From the NCBI GenBank assembly GCA_905221605.1, contig CAJNDS010000036.1:1040857-1104856 (forward strand): a stretch of 64,000 nt of DNA, read 5' to 3'. The translations under genes and the position numbers were made by a program. Below, piece after piece: positions 19,172 through 28,300 of this stretch (its first letter is position 1; each line of letters opens with the position of its first letter). This DNA is from Symbiodinium natans (lineage: Eukaryota > Sar > Dinophyceae > Suessiales > Symbiodiniaceae). The notes below the pieces were generated by a model. That model was not told the origin of the DNA, searched no databases, and saw only the letters and a program-made list of their open reading frames with translations.

Positions 19172-19968
19172 ATGGTGGCCGTGGCTGCGCTACTCCTCCT
19201 CTGCCAAGGCTCATGGGCACCTCTTGGGGTTTAGGGTTTAGGGTTTAGGGTTTAGGGTTTAGGGTTTAGGGTTTAGGGTTTAGGGTTTAGGGTTTAGGGT
19301 TTTGGGGTTTGGGGTTTGGGGTTTAGGGAATTTACTTGGAGGTTCAAGGTACTTAGCAACCCAATGAGGACTGTTCCTATCACCCCATGATGACCCTGTT
19401 AGGGTACTTAAGGGGCTGACATGTGGATTATAACTGCACCTACAATGCTAGGACAGGGTGTAGGCCCTTTTTTACGTTTTTAGGGTTGGGGTTCCCTAAT
19501 AATCCCCTTAAAACCAAAAAGGGCACCCTTTTATTCCTAGGTTACTCCCGGGTCTAGAATGGGTTGCTAAGTACCCCTGAACATCCAAGTGGCTCCAGAG
19601 ATTTGGGAGCTGAGGGAGTTCTGTGAACTGGGGTGTCCATGGGGTTAGACTTGGATGTTCCCTGTTATACTAGCAGTCCTTAACAGGGATTGTACATAGG
19701 GTTTAGGGTTTAGGGTTTAGGGTTTAGGGTTTAGGGTTTAGGGTTTTAGGGTTTAGGGTTTAGGGTTTAGGGTTTAGGGTTTAGGGTTTAGGGTTTAGGG
19801 TTTAGGGGGTACTATCATCCCTTCTTAGGACTGTTAGCATAAGGGGGAAGGGCTAGCCCTAAGCCCCATTCTGCCTAAACCAGAAAAGGCACACGTGGAA
19901 CTCATGACCCTAGGCTAGAGTGTCGAAGGGCCTATGCTCTGGACTCTGTGGGCAAGCTAGGCTATATG
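19172..19968 (+). CDS. 5' end of a gene with a predicted signal peptide, three exons
   Basis: Exon 19172-19228 starts at an ATG in good context (GCGCCATGG) and reads MVAVAALLLLCQGSWAPLG: a short N-terminus, a hydrophobic core and a likely cleavage after SWA, so a probable secretory signal. Exon 19601-19632 reads IWELREFCEL; exon 19884-19968 reads DPRLECRRAYALDSVGKL and ends at a GTGAGT donor. Phases agree (0; 2 joined to 1). Both introns are made largely of arrays and TIR elements: the first holds a TTTAGGG array and family A with B nested in it, the second family C with an array inside. Exons beyond 19968 are not found, so the product is unknown. Confidence 0.55.
19227..19328 (+). repeat. 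TTTAGGG array starting at a splice donor
   Basis: About fourteen units. The first GTTTAG forms the inferred donor of exon 19172-19228. Confidence 0.95.
19334..19590. mobile_element. TIR element, family A, carrying a nested family B copy
   Basis: Terminal repeats ACTTGGAGGTTCAAGGTACT and AGTACCCCTGAACATCCAAG are inverted, continuing through TAGCAACCCA / TGGGTTGCTA. A second element (19448-19557) interrupts it. A copy of A without an insert is at 52905-53033. Confidence 0.85.
19448..19557. mobile_element. Family B element nested in A, with 4-bp target duplication
   Basis: 110 bp from CTAGGACAGG to CCCGGGTCTAG. AATG stands immediately on both sides, consistent with a 4-bp target-site duplication. 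The interior AAAAAGGGCACCC and CCTAGGTTACTC recur in other B copies. Confidence 0.85.
19650..19850. mobile_element. Family C element split by a TTTAGGG array
   Basis: The left arm (TTATACTAGCAGTCCTTAAC) and right arm (TTAGGACTGTTAGCATAAGG) match the arms of the 100-bp family C copies, but an array of about 110 bp (19697-19808) lies between them. Confidence 0.8.
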
Positions 19969-20073
19969 GTGAGTTCTCTAAATTGCGGTCCCCTGTTTGG
20001 GGGTATCCTAAATACGAGGGGCCGCCTTCGAAGAAGGACCCCAAAAGGGACCATGTAGAGAAATCACCATATA
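19963..20073. mobile_element. TIR element, family F, carrying a splice donor
   Basis: Starts TATATGGTGAGTTCTCTAAA and ends TAGAGAAATCACCATATA, inverted copies. The GTGAGT inside the left terminal repeat is the donor inferred for exon 19884-19968. Confidence 0.75.
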
Positions 20074-20097
20074 CCCCCACACGCACCCACGACACGC

Positions 20098-20103
20098 ACC
20101 CAC

Positions 20104-20158
<55 letters not shown>
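20098..20158. repeat. CA microsatellite
   Basis: About 25 CA units following two ACGCACCCACGAC units. Confidence 0.97.
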
Positions 20159-20161
<3 letters not shown>

Positions 20162-20412
20162 GCATTTCCCTCAAAGGGGTTGTCATTTCAAGAAATCGAA
20201 TGAGCACACCCTCATTTTTCTATACATTCCTCAGCGAGTGAAACATCGGACTGTCTGATCGGAAAACTGCAGGTACGTTTTCACCCCTCCCTGAGGGTGT
20301 TTTCGTTGGCCAGCGACCCTCAGGGAGAGCGCAGGCCCCCTGCATGCTGGGACAAGCTGTCCTTCGGTCGGCTAACAGACGGATCTACTCTTGGATACAG
20401 AGTTCCCACACA
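20159..20412. repeat. Dispersed 250-bp repeat, copy 1 (second copy 46872-47120)
   Basis: Both copies run from TGGCATTTCCC through GGTTGTCATTTCAAGAA, CAGCGAGTGAAACATCGGAC and GACAAGCTGTCCTTCGGTCG to GGATACAGAGTTCCCACACAC, with few differences. CA tracts flank both copies: long on the left here, long on the right in the other. Confidence 0.9.
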
Positions 20413-20545
20413 CACAACCGGTCATGCCGGTTGTCAGAAGAGCATCTACTACAATCATCATTCAGCTTGATATCCTGCATAATTTGACAGACTCTTGGGT
20501 ACAGAGTTTCCACACACACACAACCGGTTACTGCCGGTTGTCATT
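20390..20545. repeat. Two tandem copies with a CCGGTTG hairpin
   Basis: ACTCTTGG(A/G)TACAGAGTT...CACACACAACCGG is repeated about 105 bp apart. Each copy ends in a short palindrome, CAACCGG...CCGGTTG, with a 5-6 bp loop. Confidence 0.8.
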
Positions 20546-20599
20546 AACATTGAACGTGTCGGGGAAGCTTGGAGGATGCTCTTCACAAAGATTCTTGGA

Positions 20600-21970
20600 C
20601 AGAGCAATAACGTCATTAAGACGTTGTCCCAAATAGGCAACATCACCCAGAAGCCCACGATGGATTGTTCAACATTGTCAAGACGAAACTGCAGAGCGGA
20701 AATCAAGTTACTCAGTCCCGCCCAAAGATGGTCGACTTGATCTGGCAATTCTTACCGAGCACGTATTTGATCGCCCAACTAAGTCTGCAACGACACGATC
20801 TGCTGAACTTGGATGAACGGAATAAAGCAGCGTCAGGGGACGTGGCACAGCCTCAACACTGGCGCACGCGACCCACTACTACACAAAGTAGAGAGGCAAG
20901 GTGAGAACCCCACTGATCCTTTGCTTAGAACTCTAGAAAAGCAAGAAACAAAAACCGTGTTGAAGCCTCCCAAAGAAAATCCAAAAATATTGAAGTTTAC
21001 GATCTTCTGGGTGAAACTAAGCATTGTTCAGAAACTTCTGCAGCAATTGTATTTAATTGCTGAACCGAGGTCGCTGAACAAGTGAAGGTCGCAGAACAAG
21101 AGAAGGTCACTGAACCACAGAAGGGCAGAGAACACATTTCACGTCGCTGAACTATTTGCAATAATCATTCAACATTGGGAACCCCGCAAATCCTTTGCTT
21201 AGGATTCCAAAAGAGCAAGAAAAACATTCTTTGTTGAAGCCTCCCGAAGATCCAAGATGATTGAAGCTCGCGGTCATCTAGGTGAAACCAAGCATTCCAT
21301 AAAAGCAAGAAACAAAAACCTTGTTGAAACCTCCCGAAAAATTCGAGATTATTAAAGCTCGCAATCATCTGGATGAAACTGAGCGTTGTCCGAAACTTCT
21401 GCAGCGATTGTATTTGCTTACTGAACAGAGATCGCTAAACAAGTGAAGGTCGTAGAACAAGAGAAGGTCACTGAACCGAAGAAGGTCAGAGAACCAATCT
21501 CACGTCGCTGAAATGTTAGCAATGATTACTCACTCAACATTGCGAACCCCGCAAACCCTTAACTTAGAACTTCCAAAAGAGCAAGAAAAACATCCTTTGT
21601 TGAAACCTCCCGAAGAAGACCCAAAATGATTGAAGGTCGCGGTCATTTGGGTGAACAAGCACCCCGGACAAGCAGGGTAGTTGAAACTTCCCAAAGAAAA
21701 TCCAAAATTACTGAAAGTCGCGATCACCCTGGGTGAAACCAAGCATTGTCCAACATTGAGAACCCCACAAATCCTTGACTCCAGAACAGCAAGAAAATCA
21801 TCCTTTGTTGAAACCTCACAAGGAAGATTCGAGATGATTGAACCTCACGATCATCTCGGGGAAACCAAGCATTCCATAAACGCAAGAAACAAAACCTTGT
21901 TGAAACCTCCGAAGAAAATCCAAGAATATTGAAGCTCGCGATCATCTGGGTGAAACTAAGCATTGTCCGA
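20600..21970. repeat. GTCGCTGAAC dispersed repeat family, several tandem copies
   Basis: Recurring blocks: CAGCGATTGTATTTGCTTAC, GTCGCTGAACAAGTGAAGGT, GCAGAACAAGAGAAGGTCAC and a second module, TTGAAACCTCCCGAAGAA with CGATCATCTGGGTGAAACTA. Three to five copies of each follow one another. The family recurs at 34379-34413 plus 43645-44020 (split by the retrotransposon) and, as fragments, at 46430-46800. The open frames are short and inconsistent; I see no gene. Confidence 0.85.
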
Positions 21971-22199
21971 GGGGTGTCGTCCTTTGTGGCGTTAGGTTAG
22001 GGATCTTCTCCCTTGCATTATTTTGTTTGGGCTTGGTAGTCAGGCGTGAACTTCTTTTGGCGGGCTTCTGTGGTTGTGGGACATAGCGTCGTCGTCGCAT
22101 GGTTTTCTTCAGGATTCGGGCAGGGGTTTGCGTCGAGGGTTTGGGCTGTTGTTGGCTGTTACTGCGGGTATCCGTTGTCCAGCGTGCCGGCGCCCGGCA

Positions 22200-23240
22200 A
22201 GGTTCAGGGTTTATATATATAGGGTTCCAGATTGGGGCCTTGGTATGTGCACGGCCTGCGCGCGCTCTATATACTTTGCAAGCGAGCATTCATGATCCCC
22301 CCCCCCCCTCCGACCCTTAGAAGGGTCTAGAGATTTTTAGGGTTTAGCGAACTTTATAGGGTTTATATAACTATGTGTATATATATATATACATACATAT
22401 ATATATATATTGTCCTTAGGACTTCAGGTCTCTCACCCCCCCGTCCCCCCCCCTCCCCCCCCTCCCCCATTCTTCTGCTCTGGTGAGGTTCGAAGCCCTC
22501 ATCGACGGCTCTGCCGGGGACCTTTTGGTCTGGGGTTGGGAGTTTGAGGTTTGGGCTTCATGCGTTTGAGTGTTTTATAGGGTTTATATATCCAGGACTG
22601 CAGGTAGAAAGGTTTCCTCCCCCCCCCCCCCCTCTGGTGAGGTTCGAACCCCTCATCGAGCACAGCTCCGCCCGCAACCTCGGTTTGGGGTTTCGTCCAG
22701 GTTTATACCGGGTTCGGGGTTGGGGGGTTTGGGGTTTCGGGCTTCGTGCGTTTGGCCTGCAGTTTGGGTTGGTTGCGGTCTGGCTCTTTTCTTCCAGCCT
22801 GTGCCATCTATTGGTGTGTTTGGGCGGGCTCGGGGTCTGCCTTCTAGTCGTGTCACTCTTCCCCACCCCACCCACGACCTTCCCCGTCCCTGACCTTTCA
22901 GCTTGACCGTCGACCTCTATATACTCTTGCCTGAGGCTGGCTTGTGGCTCGCGCCGTTTCGCCGCGGTGCTCTGCACGGCACGTCGGAAGCCCAGAGGGG
23001 ACCAGGAAGCCAAGGGTTTGTGTAGGGTTTCGCGTTGTAGGATTTAGGCTTGTTAAATCGGTTACATAGGGGTCTCGCCAGGTTAGGAGACTCGCCCCTC
23101 ACGTTGTTATATATATATATATATATATATATAGATTGGATTGGGTTTTGCTTGACCCCGCGGAGTCACGGAGTGCTTTCGTTTGGGCTTGGGGTTTGGG
23201 GTTGGGCTTGTCTGGCTCGTTTGTGTGAGCCTGTTTGAGC
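22200..23240. repeat. Dispersed repeat with internal TA microsatellites
   Basis: GGGTTTATATATATAGGGTTC, GCTTCGTGCGTTTGGCCTGC, TGTGCCATCTATTGGTG and CTCGCGCCGTTTCGCCG occur in this order. The same order is seen at 32940-33290 and, in part, at 24990-25290. Poly-C/G tracts and (TA)n at 22378-22412 and 23108-23132 are embedded. Overlapping frames on both strands are not convincing genes. Confidence 0.75.
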
Positions 23241-23700
23241 CCTCTAACCCCTGAACCTGAAGCACCTCAAGTGCTTTAAGCCCCCAATACCCTAAACCCT
23301 ATACAAACTCAATCTTGGAAAAACCCTCAACCCTAAACCCTGAACCCTAAACCCTCAACCCTCAACCCTAAACCCGAGATTGCGCATGCCGCCTGTTGCT
23401 CTGGCTGATGGAGTGATGGGGTATGATATTGATTCTGAGCAGGGTAGCAGGCAGTTATGTACTTCAGAAGTTCAAGAGAGACATCTATTTATCTACCTAT
23501 CCCCAGTCTATATTATATATATACATATTGGAACCACTGTAAGCCATGTATAAAATTCCTTTGCAGACTTAGTGCAGCCTCGCACGTTGGCAATTTCCTG
23601 GCTTGTGTTCTCCTGGCGCCGCGTATATTCTGTTGGGCGAAGATCGAGGGATTCGCGTATATTCTGCTGGGCGGAGGTCTAGCTGGACGCTGTGGCTAGA
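23241..23700. other. No gene assigned upstream of the coiled-coil ORF
   Basis: CCCTAAA fragments (23298-23370) give the only telomere-like repeats between 20 and 48 kb. TTCCTTTGCAG at 23561-23571 is a possible trans-splice acceptor for the ORF at 23701; two similar GCGTATATTCTG(C/T)TGGGC strings follow it. Confidence 0.4.
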
Positions 23701-24414
23701 ATGGCATCAGGTGACCCGGGTCCTGAGTCACCGTGTACTCTTCCATCAAGGAGCGATTCCGAGCTGGGCCAGCGTCCTGCAGAGTCGCCGTGCACACCTG
23801 CGTCCGAGAGTGGTTGCGAGACGGAGCAGAGCGGTTCGCACACGTCTGCCGCGGGTTCCACTGCAGAGATATCCACTTTTCGGAGGCTGCGCAAGCTGCA
23901 AAAGGATTACGCCCAGCTGCAAAGCCGCTACGAGCAACTGGAGAAGCATTCTGCCGATCAAGAGAAGCAGCTTTCTCAAAACGAGGCCTTCATTGCGTAT
24001 CTGTCGGCACGCAACATGGCGCTGCACTGCTCCGTCAATGAGCTGCAACAGAAGCTGGGGATCCAGGCTAATTTAGATGAGGCCGAGGAGGCAAAGCAAG
24101 GGCTTAAGCGTCGAGAGGATGAGGCGAACGCTGCTTTGAAGGAGATCGAGTCCGTTCAGGATGACATGGCTTTGCGCGCAGAGTGGCTGGGAGCATCGGA
24201 GGCGGATCTGCAGAGGCGAAAGGAGGCCTTCGCGCAGCAGGCCCGGGAAGCTGCCAGCTCATCTCAGAATCAGGCAGAGAGGCTGCAGAAGATGAGGAGG
24301 CAGAAGAACGAGCGCGAGGCCAAACGCAAGGCGAGGGCTGAGCTGTGTTCGCTGGTTCGCTCCTGCAAGGGTGTGCTGGTAATCAGAAGTGCCTCTTCGA
24401 CTCGAGACAGCTGA
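23701..24414 (+). CDS. Coiled-coil protein, unknown function
   Basis: ATG 23701 opens a frame of 237 codons (a GTG nine bases upstream is in frame but unlikely). Residues 1-60 are rich in S, P, T, G and E and look disordered. From about residue 60 to 225 the sequence is a charged heptad-like helix (LRKLQKDYAQLQSRYEQLEK, later EAKQGLKRREDEANAALKEI), typical of a long coiled coil. A basic run KNEREAKRKARAE sits near the end. The last twenty residues lose this character, so a donor near 24370 (AAGGGTGTGC) could mark an intron and the true end may lie elsewhere. No transmembrane segment or enzyme motif is visible. Confidence 0.7.
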   Translation: MASGDPGPESPCTLPSRSDSELGQRPAESPCTPASESGCETEQSGSHTSAAGSTAEISTFRRLRKLQKDYAQLQSRYEQLEKHSADQEKQLSQNEAFIAYLSARNMALHCSVNELQQKLGIQANLDEAEEAKQGLKRREDEANAALKEIESVQDDMALRAEWLGASEADLQRRKEAFAQQAREAASSSQNQAERLQKMRRQKNEREAKRKARAELCSLVRSCKGVLVIRSASSTRDS

Positions 24415-24989
24415 AAAATGGCTCGGCCCTGGTCTCCCCTTGGAAGGGTTCATGGGTTGGGTTTGGGGTTCAATGTAGTTGGTGGCTGGGTTTAGGGGGG
24501 TTTATGCTCGAGCTGCTCGAGGTGTGCCATCTACTCGTCTCTCTTCCTTAACCCCTTCCCGCTTTAAAAACCCTTCTCCTCCCTCAACCTGACCGCTTGC
24601 AAGTGCTCTGCGCCCACCCTTGTCCTCCCTCAACTTCGGCCCCCCCCCCCCCAAAAAAAAAAAAACCTCAAGCCCTGTCCATGCCGCCCAGGTCCGGTCC
24701 GCAGCTCCTTCGCGCCGCGCCGAATTGGGTTGTTTTTTTCTTGTTTTGCTGGTGTCCGTGTGAGTGCACGAGGGCCCTGTTCTGCTCCACGCTCCCGCTC
24801 TCGAAAGTACAAAGAGCCCTGCCGGGAGCCCTGCTCCCCATCGCTGATCAGGTCCGGGGCTGGCTCGTCGCATCGTGGTGCGGAGCTAACCTCAGATCGG
24901 AGTGCTCGCAGCAGGGGTGTTCTCGGCTAGTTTGTGTTGAGCGTCGTGCGCAGGGACCTCGTATTCTAGGAGCACGGCCAGCTTGTTTT

Positions 24990-25290
24990 GGGTTAGGGTG
25001 GGTTTGCGGTTTGGGGTTGGCTCCTTCTGCCCGCCTGTGCCATCTACCGGGGGTTCGTCGTTGGACTTTGGTTGCTTGTTCATGTGAGTCTGCTGCTGAC
25101 GTAGACTGGCTGGGTGCAACATGTTGAGAACACTGTGCTCGTGTCTGGATGCATTCCTGAGGATCCGTTGGCTCATGCCGTTTCGGTGTGGTGGAACTGT
25201 CCCCGCCTTGGCCGGAAGCCCGGAGAGGAAGCCAAGTCTTGGGCTTATACACACATATATATATATATATATGTGGCCGAGACCTTTAGG
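24990..25290. repeat. Dispersed TA-bearing repeat, second copy
   Basis: CTTCTGCCCGCCTGTGCCATC, GTTCATGTGAGTCTGCTGCT and GGCCGGAAGCCCGGAGAGGA match the repeat at 32940-33290; (TA)n is at 25255-25272. Confidence 0.7.
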
Positions 25291-25379
25291 GTCTATTTGG
25301 CCATTTCCTTTATACTTAAGTACACAATCGTCTTAATCCTCTGTCTCTTACTAAGCTGGAAGAAAGCTTTTATTGCTGA

Positions 25380-28300
25380 GTAGGCATGAGAAACCAGGCT
25401 GTATTTCCGATAGCAAATGAAAGGTGGCCCTTAAAACTTTAATGGGCATGACAGAGCTGCTTTATCTTTTAGTAAGACATGCACACGTCTCTTTTTTCAC
25501 TTCTTCATGAGACATGAGACAGGTCCTCTAGGTCTTCAGCAGAAGCAAGATAGTTTCTGTATCTCTGCCTTTTGTACAATGGGACATGAACAATCTCGTT
25601 TATCTTCTAGGAAACGGCTATCTCTTAATAAAAATGATGACAGATAGAGCTCTTTGTTTGTTGCAAAAGAGCTCCTCTGCCCTTAGTAAATTCAAAAAGC
25701 TCGTTTACCTCTTGAAAGCAAATAGGGAGCTACTATGATTCGCAGGCTCCTCTATCTCTTTGCAAGAAATGAGATCGTTCTCTACCTACCGCTTGCGAAA
25801 GAGCTCCTCTACCTCGTAATCAAAACTACGGAAACTCCTATGGCTCTTAATGGGGCATGGCAAGCTCCTCTACGGCTATCTTTTTTCGGAAAAGAGGGTC
25901 TCTACCAAATAGAAGGTCGCGAGAGACATCCTTTATCGCTTAATAGGAATGACAGAGGTCCTCTACCTCACGTTATGAGCGGAAACGAGAAAGCGCCCTT
26001 GCCTCTTATGAAAGGGCTCCGCCACCTCCTAATGCACAATGAGCAAGCTCTTCTATCCTTTTCGTCAACAAGTCATGAGAGGGCTTCCGTCCTTAACTCT
26101 TTTTTAGGAAATGACAGAGCTACGAAAGAGCCTTTCTTCTACTTGAAAAGTGAGGACAGGTTCTCTAGCGATTAATAGGCAATGAGAGAACTTCCTTATG
26201 TGTCTTCAATGAGAGAGCTCCTTTATGTATCTTTAACTCTTGCATGAGAGAGCTCCCCTATCTCTTTCTAGGAGTGACAGAGCCCCTCTCTCTCTTTCTA
26301 TGAACGGGAAATGAATGGTGCTCCTGGCCATCGGACGTGACAGAGCTGCTCTATTTTGTAGCGGTGTCTAGATTTCGCCCTGTCACATGAGGCAGCTTCT
26401 CAGCTTCTTCTCTAGGCCTTAATTGGAAACTACTGTGCCTTCTTAAGTGGATATTAGAAAGCACATCTATCTTCTAGGAAATGACAGCGCTCCTAAGAAA
26501 CAGTGACGCCCCATTACCTTGAACGGAACGAGAAAGCTACTGAGGGGTTGGGGGGGGGGGTGGGAGGAGCGCTTTCATTTCCCATAAAAGATGGAGGGGC
26601 TTTTTCATCAGGGAAAGTGGGGGTCCTTCATGTTCCGCTCGAAGATAGACGAACTCCCTCATAAGAGAATGAGCTTCCTATCAACCAAAAGATAGAGGAG
26701 CTGTCTCACAAAAGATACAGGAGCTCTATGACCACTCCTCTACTGCTTGAGCTTCAGCACCTCTTCAGGGAAAGAAAAGAGCTGCTGCATGTTGTAGAGG
26801 TAGCTCTGCTATCATTTGCTAAGAAATGAAGAGCCCCCTCTATCTCCCAACATAACAGGAGAGAGCTCCTATAAATTCTCAAGACATGACAGGCAGGGCC
26901 CCCCTGCCTGAGACGAAAGAGCTCCTCATCACTCAATAGGCAATCACAGAGCTCAAGTGCATAAGAAAGCTTCTTGATCTCTGGAAAGGTTTCTGCGAGA
27001 GCTCCTCTATTCCTTTCTAGGAGAAGCAGGAATGAGAAAGCTCCTCGGGGCGCGTTTTCCTTTCCTAAAACAAGACGAGGATCTTTCAGTTCCTACGCCG
27101 AAAAGCAGAGATATAGGAGCTATCTCACAAGAGATTCAGAGAGAAAAGCTCTTGTATCTCTTATGAGAAAGCTCTGCTATCTTTTAAAAAATGAAGTGGC
27201 CCCGGAAGCCCCTGTGTCTCTTCAATCAAACACCCTTCAAAACAAGTGAACGACAGAGCTCCTCTGCCTCTTGCGAAGGAGCTCTTCTGCCTTTTGAAAA
27301 CTCACAAAGCTCCTTTACCTCTAGCAAAGAAATGGTAGAGCTCCTCGATCTCTGTCTTTTACATGGTATAGAGCTTGGCTCCAGAAAACGCTATATCTCT
27401 TCGCAGGAAATGAGAACGTTCTCTACCTACCTCTTGTGAAAGAGCTCCTCTCCTCGTAATCAAAACAGCGAAAACTCGTTTCGCTCTTCCTAGGGAGCGA
27501 GCAAGCTCGTGTTTCATCTTTTTCAGAAAGAGCGCCCGTATCATGGTCACGAGAGACCTCTGCCCTTTACGAAAGAGCTTTCTTCTGCTTGAAGAAGTGA
27601 GCCCCTTTCTCTTCCTATGAATAGAAAATGAAGGCGCTCCTCTTAGTCGGACATGACTCAGCTGCTCTATTTTGTACGAGACCGTGAACAGCTTCCTGTT
27701 TCTAAGTTTCGCTATGAGACATGAGAGAACTCTAGGCCTTCATAGGAAACGGGAGATCATCTCTATCTGTGCCTTGAAAAAGTGGACATCAGAAGGCACA
27801 TTTATCTTTCTAGGAAATGACAGCACTTCAAAGAAATTCTGACGCCACATTACCTTTGAAAATGGAATGAGGCAGCTACTGGGCAAAAAACGCTTTCGTT
27901 TCCTGTAAAGGATGATGGGGCTCATTCATCAGAGAAAAAGGTCCTTCATGTTCCACTAGAAGATACTCTTTGAGCTCTTCAGGGACGAAGAGCTGCTGCG
28001 TCTTTGTTCTGCGATCTTTTCGTAAGAAAAGAAGAGCCCCCTCTATCTCCCAACACAACATGAGAGAGCTCCTAAAAATTCTCAAAACGTGACAGGCAAG
28101 GCTCCCCTGCCTGCGACGAAAGAGCTCCTCATCACTCAATAGGCAATCACAGAGCTCAAGTGCATAAGAAAGCTTCTTGATCTCTGGAAAGGCTTCTGCC
28201 AGAGCTCCTCTATTCCTTTCTAGGAGAAGCAGGAATGAGAAAGCTCCTCGGGGCGCGTTTTCCTTTCCTAAAACAAGACGAGGCTCTTTCAGTTCCTACG

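Noticed and set aside
20391-20748. Overlapping frames of 80-96 codons on both strands.
   Set aside because: Neither strand has a start context, splice signals or a recognisable motif, and the region consists of dispersed repeats.
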